DNA of 64,000 nucleotides from Stomorhina lunata (lineage: Eukaryota > Arthropoda > Insecta > Diptera > Rhiniidae). Under the pieces are notes generated by a model, which saw nothing but the letters and a program-made list of their open reading frames with translations, did no database searches and was not told where the DNA came from. The position numbers and the translations under genes are program-made. Below, piece after piece: positions 26,401 to 38,400 of this stretch. Positions within the stretch are counted from its first letter, which is position 1, and the number at the start of each line of letters is the position of its first letter. Location of the stretch: assembly GCA_933228675.1 (NCBI GenBank), contig OW121742.1, positions 107,214,940 through 107,278,939 of the forward strand, written 5' to 3'.

Positions 26401-29400
26401 TTACAATCTACTCTATTAGCAAGTCCAGTATACCCATATCCTCAAGAGAATCATTAATGGGCAAACGACTAAGATGCTGCTTAATATACGATGAAAATAT
26501 AAATTTTTTGTTGACTCAGAGGCTATTTCTTTATAGGACCGATCAAACCTTCTGGAACAATTCTTAGGGCTTATAACCTGGTCAACTCTTTTCTGCACAA
26601 TTTATCCAATCTCTCTAACATAAACTTTTAAATAATACTAATTTCTTGTAGCATATGATTAGTTAAAGCATTGGCAGTCTATAAATGCTTTTCTAACCCT
26701 AAAAGGTGCCCCAAGGGACCGTATATAGAACGATGACTGTAATCGACAGCCATTTTTTTAACAATTCTGAAAAACGGTTAAATTTTCATTCGCGTTGCCA
26801 AACATTACTTATGGTATTGCCAGCATTGATTAACAAACAGTTAAAAAGGAGTTGCCACACTTTGTGCTAAGTAGCGTTTCTAAGCTGCCAGAGTTGATAA
26901 ATTTCAATTTTAATTAACTTAAATACAAGTTAACAAATTAAACACAAATATTTTATGTATTCGTTTATTAGTTAAATAAATTTATTTGAATTTTTTAATA
27001 TGTTAAATTTTTTTCTATATAATAATGGCACAAACTTAAAATTTAACGTTTTCTTTATAAAATCTTACACAAATGTATTTTTATAACAAAATTTTTAATT
27101 TCAAACTTAAAGAAGTAACTAAAACTTAATAAAATACTTAAATTATTTAAAGAATATATTTAGAATTCGGGTGTTGGGGCTGAGTTTTAGCCGAATATTT
27201 CTAAAAACCATCTAAAAATCAAAACAAAATATAATAATTAACAATTTTGCAAAGGTATAAAAAAAACTTAACAGTAACAAAAAAAGAAACAGGAACATAC
27301 TTGATTTTTATTTAAACAGATTTTCAGTTAAAGATTTATAAATTTCTGAAAAATCTGTAGAAAAAAAATTTTGTTTAAAGACAATGAAAGTTTTGAGGTT
27401 ATGTTTAAATTCAGATTTGGAAAATTATTTTGAAAGAGTTTTTTTGAAAGATCATGCATAAGTTATTTAAAGTTTAGATAAGTTTTATAATTTAACATGC
27501 ACAGTCTTGTTTCTTTTAAACCCTTCCCTATTTTTCTATTTAGAAATTAGATATTAGATACACCTTTAGTTTTGAGAAAATAGAATTTGAAATTTAGAAT
27601 TGAAAATTAGTCAAGGTAAAGCTGGGAGAGAACTTGGAATTTTGTCGTTGACTTAGAGAATGTTGCGTCAAATACCTGGCTAAACCCACACTGGGTGCAT
27701 TACAATGCTGCAACCCCGCCTTAGTCATATTATCGGCTTTTTCAACCGGCGTATAACCCGGTCGACACACACATTTGGCCTTTGTTTGTATCGATCTTGC
27801 TGAATCTAGTGTAAGGGATTTTACCGGCTCCAACCATTGTCCCGGGCCACAGGGTCCTCTACTGTATAACTTATAACAATTACCCTCTAGTTCTACCATA
27901 CCCGGCGTTGACTCGCAGGTATTGCTGTTAGACTCCTCAGGCGGAGAGCATTGTTGATCTAGATTCTGTATTACTCCGGCACAGCCACACATACCATTAT
28001 AGGATATACCATCCACTGAGGGTCGGGCAGTAAAATCGAATACCACCACTTGATAGAGATCACAGGGTCCCTGAGAGCCTATGCGATAGCATTGCTTCTG
28101 ATCGGGAAAATATAAACGATTTTTACCACAGAAATTGCTGACACAAGTGGTACTATTAATCAAGAATTCATCGGCTTTACAGGGTCCTCGGGTATAGAGA
28201 CGATAACATAGACCATCAGTCCAAGGTACATAACCATCTTTGCACTGGCATTGGGCTCTTCTAAATACAAAATTATCATAGGCTTCATTATTGTCGTTAG
28301 AAGTAACATTTTCGGGCACTATAAACTCATGACCCGGCGGACAGGGTCCAGGAGTATCTGAAACAAAAATTTGTTCTTAAAGAAATATTTTTTAATTTAA
28401 ATGTGGACTCAGTTGTACTTAATTCATAGCACATTTGTTGCTGTTCGTGATAGTGGGGCAGAAAACGATGACAATCACAGCGTCCTCCCGGTAAAAATAG
28501 ATGACCCGGTGTTGAGCAGGGCCCCTTGGTAAAGTGTTCATGGCATGATTCTTCTAAGTCATAGAAATAAGAACTTAATTCCCCGGAATTTTCGCACTAA
28601 AAAGATGTAAAAAATAAGTAGAATGAAAACTAAACCGATTTCTAAAGAAACAAATAAAAACTGAACCGATTTGTTAAGAAACAAATGATAATGGAACTGG
28701 TTTCCTTAAGTATCAAGTTAAGAATAAACAAACTATTTTTCTACCCACCTGACATTCCGCCAAACCTTCCTCATTTAATACTAATAATTTGCCTTTGGTG
28801 CAGGGTCCTTTGGTTAATTTCGTATAACATTTACCATCCATGGGCCAAAATAACATTTGATCCGGGCAAGACCGTGGGGTTTTACAAACACCCCAACGAT
28901 TTGAAGTTCTTTAAAAAAAAATAATTTAAACTCAATAATTTTCTTAAATTTCTTAATATTACTTTACTTTACCTTCTATTACCCACTTGAGTCTCCGCCA
29001 ACGGACTAAAATACTGACCTTTGCCGCACGGTCCCCTCTCAAATATCTTATAACATTTATTATTCTTTGCACTCAACACCGTTCCCGGTGGACATCTACA
29101 CTCGGCTATTGGAGCATTTTGGACAGCTTTCTTTTTGCTCGAGCCTATCGAAGCTGTAGGACCCAATTCCATTGTTTCGGGGCAGGGATAACCTATGGTA
29201 AATATTTTAAAACATTTCTGTAGAGGAGGCCAGTATAGTAATTGCCATCCTCCCGGCATGGTGGCACATGGATTTTTCTCCGGATCACTCCAGGGTGGCG
29301 GTATAATGGCTGTATCACCTTGTTGGGCCAATAGCAAAGTAAGTAGAAAGGTCATCAAACTTATGCCCGCCTGAAGGGCTGTCCAGTATATTAGTAATTT

Positions 29401-32400
29401 CCGGCGTTTCATGGTGATAATTTGTGTGTTTCGGTAAAAGGGTAAAATAAACTGTAAAAAAGAAAATAGAACAATTTTAGTTAAATATCTCAGGTCAGTC
29501 CAGCTTCAGTTCTAGGTATATTTTTAGCTTAACTTTTAGAATTAGCTCTAACTTTTTTTTTAGATTCAATTGGACGTTAAAGTTTTAGCTCCATGTTAAG
29601 TTCTAGGTTCAGTTCAAGGTTATGTTGTGGATTTTATCCTCTTATCATTTCAAGTTCTACATTATTTGATTTAGGTTCATTTCTAGATTTAGTTCAAGGT
29701 TCCACTATAGGTTCAGTTTCAGACTTAGTTCTACGCCAAATATACATTTTGAGAAAATCGATTTTGAAGTTTCAACTTAATTTTTCCAAAAAACTACATG
29801 ATAGAATTTTGAGATTTTTACACCATATATTTGAAGAATATAGAACAAAACAGACACTATTTATCTCAGAAACTAGACGAGATAGCCGAAAACGGATTTA
29901 AAAAATTTAGGGTCGAAAACCTAAAGTGGCATCATTAACTCAAAATATATAAAATGGCGGATAGAGCACATAAAATTCCGCACGACGATATGAATTAAAG
30001 AGAATATCCGACAGAGTTTCCCTTACACTCCGCGAAAATCAGTTTGTTATAACGAACTCTAGAGTTTCGCTCCTGCGTTGATCTTATCAACACAGTAAGA
30101 ATAGCGATGAATAAGTTCCGCACTTATATTTACTTGCCATTTATTGACTTTACGAAGGCCTTCGACCGTGTCAATAGGAGCTACCTGTGGAGAATTATAG
30201 AGAATCGTAAGGTGCCAGTGAAAATTCTGAGCCTAATTCGGTCCTTTTTACGTGGATTGTCCAATTCGTTCAAGATTACTACTGCTCTAAGGCAAAGAGG
30301 TATCTTGTTACCTAGATTCTGAATGTTAGACGCGATATCCAATGGACAACCTATAAACAACTGGAGGATATGGGATATGCCGATGACGTATGTCTCCTAA
30401 GCCAAGATTTAGGTCATCTTGAAGAAAATATGGACTGTAGAACAGGCTGTAGATGGTCAGCTAAGATTATGCCTTGAGGCTATGGCGCAAACCCTTGATC
30501 ACACATCAATTATCTGGATAGTTTGGTATTACAAAAGGTGACGCCGACGATAACATTGAATTGCGTATTTATAAGGCAAAATCTGCATTCGGCATTGTGG
30601 GATCTTTTTGGAAATTTCGCTTGTGAAACTTGAAAACGTACAAATGAAGCTAAAGTGCGCTTGCAAACCAATGCTTACGGTAAATCCTAAATATATGGTG
30701 GCTGAATCGCATTAGAAATGAAGATCTACTAAACACGACAAACCAAATCCCTGCTCCTATAGAGGTATATCGATGGAAATGGCGGTGGATAGGCCAAATA
30801 CAAACATTGCTTGACTAGCGCCTAGTTGGAATCTACAGGAAAGCGGCCGTCTTGTTGCTGCACCTGCTAAAACGTGGAGAAGGTCAATTCATGAGGAGTT
30901 GCAAGCAGCAAACTATTCATGGAATGACGTATGCCTAACATCTCGCAATAGAGTTCGGTATAACAGGATTGTTGTGACTTGTGCTACACTGGGATAAGGA
31001 AGAAGAAGTAGCTACGATGACAAAATTTGAGTACCAAGAAGTTTTGTTGAATACTTAGTGTAATGCATTTTATCTAAATCGGTCCACATTTTATGTTGGT
31101 TGGCACCTCAGATATGTCGCCGAAGCTTACTTACTTAAATGACCTATATTTACAACTTGTTAAGGTCAAAGGCCGAGCATATTTCAAAATTCCATTCACT
31201 TTGATCTTGTGCGCATATTCTCCAACTTCGTAGGCCAAGCTTTGAAAGATTTTCCTCTTTGTTAAATATAAACCTTATTTAGTTTTGAATTGACTTTTTC
31301 TTTATGCTAACTTTCCTCTACATTTAATCCCGACATTTGCTCCCTTTCCTTGATCATATTCTGTCATTATCAAATAACTTGCCTTAAAAGAATCTTTTTG
31401 TAATCGGTAACTTGCTTTTTGGGTTATAAATCACCATGTTTTTATCTAACTCATTACAATTGTGGCTCTATGTTATCTTTGTTATCAAAAATGGCTCTAT
31501 CATATACAAACGAATATAAAGTGTGTCCCAACTAGAACGCAATTTTTAAATTTGGCGCGATTCGAAGTGTCATTGTTTGACATTTGAACGATTGTTATTG
31601 TTTGCTAGTAGAAGGTACGAGGTAAGTAAAAATAGAGTGCTACAAGAATGAACAACGCATTCTCATTGTCAAATTGTTTTACCAAAATGGTGAAAGTTTT
31701 ACGGCTACAGTTCGCAGATTGCGATCAATTTGGGGTGACAATAAGCTCCAAAAGAGTCAACTGTAAAGAGATTAATGGATAAATCTGCCGAAACTGGATC
31801 TGTTAGTGATGTAAAGACAACAACGCGCCTTCGACCAGGTCGATCGACCGAAAATGTCGCAGCTGGACGTGATGATGTCGCTCAAACTCCATCCACCTTA
31901 ATTCGACACCGAGCTCAGCAAATTGGTGTCTCCAAATCCACTATGCAGGGAATTTTGACGAAAGATTTGCATCTTCATGCATACAAAGTTCAATTGACTT
32001 GGGAACTGAAGCCAGATGACCATGGACAGCGAAAGTTCGTTAATTGGGTATTGGAGAGAAAACACGAAACGGCTGATTTTGCCGATAAAATCATCTTCAG
32101 TGACGAGGCCCATTTCCCTCTTGATGGCTTCGTCAATAGGCAGAATTGTCACATTTGGGGTGAGGAAAATCCTCGAGTGATTCACGAGAAGCAAATGCAT
32201 CCTCAACGTGTCACGGTGTGGTGTGGTTTTTGGGCTGGAGGAATCGTTGGACATTTTTTTATGAAAATGAGGCAGGTCAAGCGCAAACAGTCAATAATGT
32301 TCGGTATCGTGAAATGATAAACAGTTTTTTTGCCTATAATTGAAGAAATGAATGTGCAGAGCTTGTGGTTTCAACAAGACGGCGCCACATGTCATGCAGC

Positions 32401-35400
32401 CTGGGAAACAATTAAATTGCTACATCAGTCATTTCCCGGTCGTGTTATTTCGCGTTTGGAGACCAGTACCTCGTTTCTGTATTTCTCGCATCGAGTAATT
32501 TCTCACATTGTACAGTGAAAATATGTGAAAAGAAATGTTAGTTGAAACGATTAGTTGGCAACACACATTATTTTTTTTAATAATTTCACTGTTCGATGTG
32601 AGAAATGACTCGATGCGAGAAATACAGAAACTAGGCACAGAATTGGCCGCCTAGTTCGTGCGATTTAACACCTTTAGATTTTTTTCTTTGGGGTTTTTTG
32701 AAATCGATGGTTTACGCGAATAAGTTGACGACGACTTTTTTGCATTTATGCAAAAAGGTCATTGAAAATTTCATTAAAATATCTCGTGTGTGCCAGCAAA
32801 GCAGCGGCGGCCATCTGCACGATATCTTGTCCCATACATAACCTCATTCTGTCTACTTTACGATATAATAAAGTTTCACGATTTTTTCTAAATATCTGTG
32901 TTTTATTTAAAATTTAAAAATTGCGTTCTAGTTGGGACACCCTTTACATAATACTGTCACTTGTTTAAACTTAACTCTCAATCTTAATTCAATATTTGCA
33001 TTCCATTTGATTGGGTAAACAATTAACCTGTCGCCTGTCGTTACTATTCTGTCTACACGACTAACAGCAATTATTCAATTTATTGATTTAATAATAATAC
33101 AAAACGTGAAACCAACAAAAAACTTGGTAACCAACATAACAAACAAACATATCTGGCATTATTAACACACTGATACACAAATTGTTATAAAAGGCGAGAA
33201 AAAATTTACCAAACAACCAAAACAAAACAAAAAAAAACATGTTAGTGGAACAATAACTTGTTTTGCTTTGTTTTGTTTTCATTTTTGCTGTTGTTATGTT
33301 AAAGCCGTGCTGCCACTAAGTAAACAAATGTCATCTCATCAAACCGGCAATTGACAACATGTTTGAAATGAATATGTATGAATGTAAACATAAGATGTTC
33401 GAAGTGCGGTTTTTTGAGGTTATCTTTTCAAGCAAGAAGACGAAATTTCAAAATCTTAACTAAATAACATACATTTTGAAAACCTAATAATAATACTAAA
33501 AAATACTAAAAAAAGCTGTTACCAGCTACTGGAACTAGGTGTTCCTTTCTTTAAATGTTTTAACGTCAGCTGCGTTAAATGTTGCATATCAATTTTCTAT
33601 TTCAAGCCTGTTTTCTTTGTGGGATTTAAGCTTATTTGCTTTTTTTAAGCTGCAGCTAATTTTTTCTATTTGGTGGCACATGTTGCTTAAGAAAAGAGAA
33701 AAACACTTAGCAACTTATTATGTAAGATTTCAAATAAATAGTTTAGTTTCTTTTCTTTTTTTTTGTCACTTAATAAGCTAAATTTTCTTCCGCTTATGGT
33801 TGAAAAATTCCGTAAATTTAACACAATTGAGTGATTTTGTTTCAAAATTTTCGGAAATTTTCCAAATGATTCTTAAAGCTTTTTAAAGTCAAAGTGATGG
33901 CAAATTGCATAAATTAACATTAGGGTCAATTAAAGTTTGTAATTGATTTAATAACAAATTTGTTACTTAGTTGCCATAAACTTTTTTACATCTAAGTCTT
34001 GCAAATTAGATTTTCAATTTATAACTTACAGTTTTGAATTTTTCTTTTTTCATTGGAAAATATAATTACAATTTGATGGCTTAGAAGACCTCTAAAGTGC
34101 ATTAAAATGCAAATGACCTTTAGATTTTGAACCAATGTTGTATGTTTTTTTTTTAGAAACGTTAATGAACTGAATTATTACCGAATAAATAACTTAATAA
34201 ACTGAGTCAATAACTAAGTCAAGATCTGACACTAGAACTAACTCAAGAACTTAATTGAAGTCAAGGTCTGACACTAGAACTAACTCAAGAACTCAATTAA
34301 AGTCAAGATTTGACACTAGAACTAACTCAAGAACTTAATTTAGTAATAGCCTAAGTTATAGCTTTATACATAGTAGCTCTAAATATAGTTCTATTAATAG
34401 CTCTTATCATAAATGGCCTAAATTTAGTCATTACTCTAGTCTTATAGAAAGACATCTACCCCCTAATTCATATAAAATTATCAAACGCTTATTGTAGGAA
34501 TTTTATATGGAAAATTTGTTTTATAAGTATTTTTTAACTTTATTTTTTATTTATGAATAAGGGGCTAAGCTCTGATTTCTGTTTTTAGACCTAGTCTTAT
34601 TTAAAGTATGTACCGCCGTGGTATAGCAGGTAAGTCATCCGCCTAGCATACCAGAGGCCCAAGTTCGATCCCTGGCCAGAGTCAATTGAAAAAATAAATT
34701 TTCAAAAAAAGCGGCGGTTCACCTCATAACTCAGCTAGCCACTGGTTATTGAGTATTAGGCTATGTAAAACTTCTCTAACTAATGCATTTGCCGTTCGGA
34801 GCCGGCGTTAAAACGTAGGTCCCTTTCAATGAGTCTAAAAATAGAATCGGATGCAGCTCATTGTCTGAGAGAAGTACCCCTTGTTCAAATTGGAATGTTG
34901 TCGGGGAATTATATATATATATACTTATTTAAAGTAATGCCCTTAGCCATAGCTGAGGATAAAGGAACTAGTTAAAAACTCTTGATTGAAATTAGAACGA
35001 TTCTAAGAGTCATGATAAATATTCCAAGAGTCATGATGTAGGGGATGTTGGATGCCAAGCAACGGTTCTGCTTAACTTGGTAAGGCCAGACTTAAAGAGT
35101 GTTCTAAAAAAAATATGCATTTACTATTTAAGACAAAATTTATCCATAGTGCAAGAAATAATTTATTTTTTGATCAAGTTAGTTTCTATAGATATGTCAG
35201 ATACTATTATTTTAGAAATTATTAATTTTCAATAGTTATTTCAATCAAAATGGACTGCGAAAAAATGTTCGTGAAAATATAATTAAAACTTTTCAAAAAA
35301 ATCCGTCATGGACTTTTAAAAAAATAGCTAAAAATTTGAAAGTTGACCCTCGAACGGTATCTAATGCCATCAGACGGTATAAGGAAAACCTGAGCATTGA

Positions 35401-38400
35401 AAGAAAACCTCGATCAGGGAGGAAAAAAGGTCCTACAGATATTGGTAAGGCAAAAGAAGTCGAGCTACTCTTTCGAAGAGCGCCTAACACTTCTTTAAGA
35501 AAAGCAGCTCGTACGGTGAAATGTTCTACGAATTTTGCACATAGAGTCAAAGCTTATGCTGGACTGAAGACATACAAAGTCCAAAAGGTTCCAGATCGCA
35601 ATGCTATAAAGAACTTAGAAGCAAAAAAACGAGCGAAAAAATTGAAGTCTGATTTTATAAAAAAATACACCTGTTGTGTGATGGATGATGAAACATACGT
35701 ACTGGCAGACTTTTCTCAACTTCCTGGTCAAGATTTTTATGTTGCTGATAAACGGGGCAATGTTCGGCAAGAGTTTCGCACAAAAAAACAAACAAAATTC
35801 CCTAAGAAGTTTCTCGTGTGGCAAGCTATTTGCAGTTGTGGCAAAAGAAGTAAAGTATTTGTGGCATCTGGTACAATAAACACAGAAATTTATATAAAGG
35901 AGTGCCTACAAAAACGGTTGTTACCCTTTTTAAGAGAGCACAGAGTGACTACATTTTTTTGGCCCGATTTGGCATCATGCCATTATGGAAAAAAGGCACT
36001 TAAGTGGTACTCAAAGAATAATGTCATTTTTGTACCACGAGAGGCAAATCCACTTAACTGTCCAGAACTTCGGCCTGTGGAAAGGTATTGGGCTCTGGTA
36101 AAAAAGGAATTGAAGAACACAGGAAAGATTTCCAAGAACATGTCCGATTTTAAGCGCAGGTGGAACACATGCTCCAAAAAGGTATCAGAAGCAACTGTAA
36201 AATCTTTAATGGGAGGGTTTCCGAAAAAAGTCGATAATTTTGCAAAACCCGAGTACTAAGTAAACATTTTAATGCTAAATGATTTTGTATAATATGTCAT
36301 TATATTTGCGTATTTTGTAGAGTTTTTATATTAAAAGGTTTGATTTTTATTTAAGAAAATCCAACTACAAATTTTATTTAGAGCACTCTTTATTTTTGGC
36401 TATCCTTCATCTCAACTGTGGACACCGACCACCTCGTGGTATCACCCAGGGAACTACGTTAACACCCGTTGATGTAGTGAGCTAACATAAGAACAATAAA
36501 TATATGGGTTAGGTCGTCGGGCTAGTACCAACTCCTGGAAAAACAATTGCTATGAGAAAGCTAAAAAAAACGGCCCCAATATTAGAAGAGGGCGTCCAAA
36601 ACTTTGATGGAAAGACAAAGTAGAGGAAATTCCCTAAAAGTACTGTTCATAAACTGCGTAACGCGCAAGGGCTTTTGTTACGGAGGAGGAATTTCATATG
36701 CTCGGCCTTTGACCTAAACAGGTTGTAAATAAAGGCCATTTAAGTAGGAAAGTAATCTGAAGACCTACAGCTTAATATCGCACAAAGGCTATCGGATTAC
36801 TTTAGTTTGTTTACGTCATTTAGGAAAAAGCTGGGGTCGAGCAGTCATTAAGTATCTGGGTTCAGTCTTTCTGAATTCAACATCAGCCCGCATATCTCTC
36901 AATGAGATGACTCAGCATTTCAAAATGATCCAGTAGTACTAAATGACTCAACAGTTCTCGATGATTCAGCTCTGGATGATTCGTTAGTTCTAGATGAATT
37001 AGCAGTTCGAGATGTGGGGCCAAGCAGCCATTAAGTCTCTGGATTCTGTTTTAGCAATTCTAGATGACTCAGCAGTTCTAGATGACTCTTCTTCTTCTTC
37101 TTCTGTTATCTTTGACTCCCAGTGGAGCATGGGGCCTAGATGACTCAGCAGTTCTTTATAACTCAAAAGTTGTATGTAACTCATTAATTCTAGATGACTC
37201 AGCAATTCCTTATAGATGTCTCAGAGTTCTAGATATCTAAGCATTTCTTCATAACACAAGATGAAGGATATAGCCTAACCAATCATCGAAACGCGTCGAG
37301 GAATTGGTTGTCCCCTCAAACATTTTTTGTCTTTTATAAATAAATTGTCTATTACATTAATAAATAAATGTAATAGACAGGGATCAAGTGCGAATAATAC
37401 TTCATTTTGAATAACTTGAATAACTCAGTTCTAGATGACTCAACTGCTCTAAATAACTCATCAGTTCTATGTGACTCAGCAGTTCTTCCTTACTCAGTAG
37501 CTCGAGATGACTCCGCAGCTCTGTAGAGCAGACGAATTAGCAAGACTTGGGACTACCTTACTAATTTCAAATAAACTAGAATTTGTTGTCATGCCTCTAG
37601 CGACTTGCAAGCTGCTATGCAGGAGATGGAGAGTATGCAATTCTAGATGACTGAGCAGTTCGAACAGTTCAAGATGACTCAGAAATTCTTTATAACTCAG
37701 AAGATTTATATGACTCAGAGTTTTAGATGACTAATCAGTTCTATATAACTCAGTAAATCGGGATGACTCATCAGTTCTAGATGACTCAACAGCTCTTCGT
37801 AACTCAGTAGTTCGAGATGACTCAGCAGTTCTGTAGTGCAAACGAGTTAGAAAGACTTGAGACTACTTTACTAATTTCAGATTAACTAGAATCTGTTGTC
37901 ATGCGTATAGCCACTTGAAGGCTTTCAAAGCGGGAGAGAGAGTATGCAATTATAGATGGCTTAGCAGTTCTACATAACCCAGTAAATCGAGATGACTCAG
38001 CAGGTCTGTAGAGCAGACGAGTTAGCAATATTTGGGACTATCTTACTAATTTCAGATTAACTAGAATCTGTTGTCATGCCTGTCCAACGATATATTCCTT
38101 CCAGACAGTTAGGTTCTCTTTTAGATAGGCAACGTTTCCAAAAATTGTTGTCACTATCAAGTTCCTTTGTGTGCTTACCTGTGTTCGCCATAACAGGACT
38201 CTATTTATCTGATTGGAAAGAACTCGTTTAGACTAAAGGTTCTGACGAGTCACTATTGCATAAGCTGTGCTGACGTGAAGGGGGAGAAGGCTATAACACA
38301 GGCGCTTGAGCGCTTTGCCTTGATATGGGTCAATTTAAGAAACATTTGGATATGTTAATGGAAGAAGCCACGGTAGCACAATGGACCGGTTGCAACACCA

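Noticed and set aside
34609..34680. Functional tRNA gene
   Set aside because: A and B boxes are present, but the acceptor stem does not pair and the sequence continues into a SINE body with target duplications.
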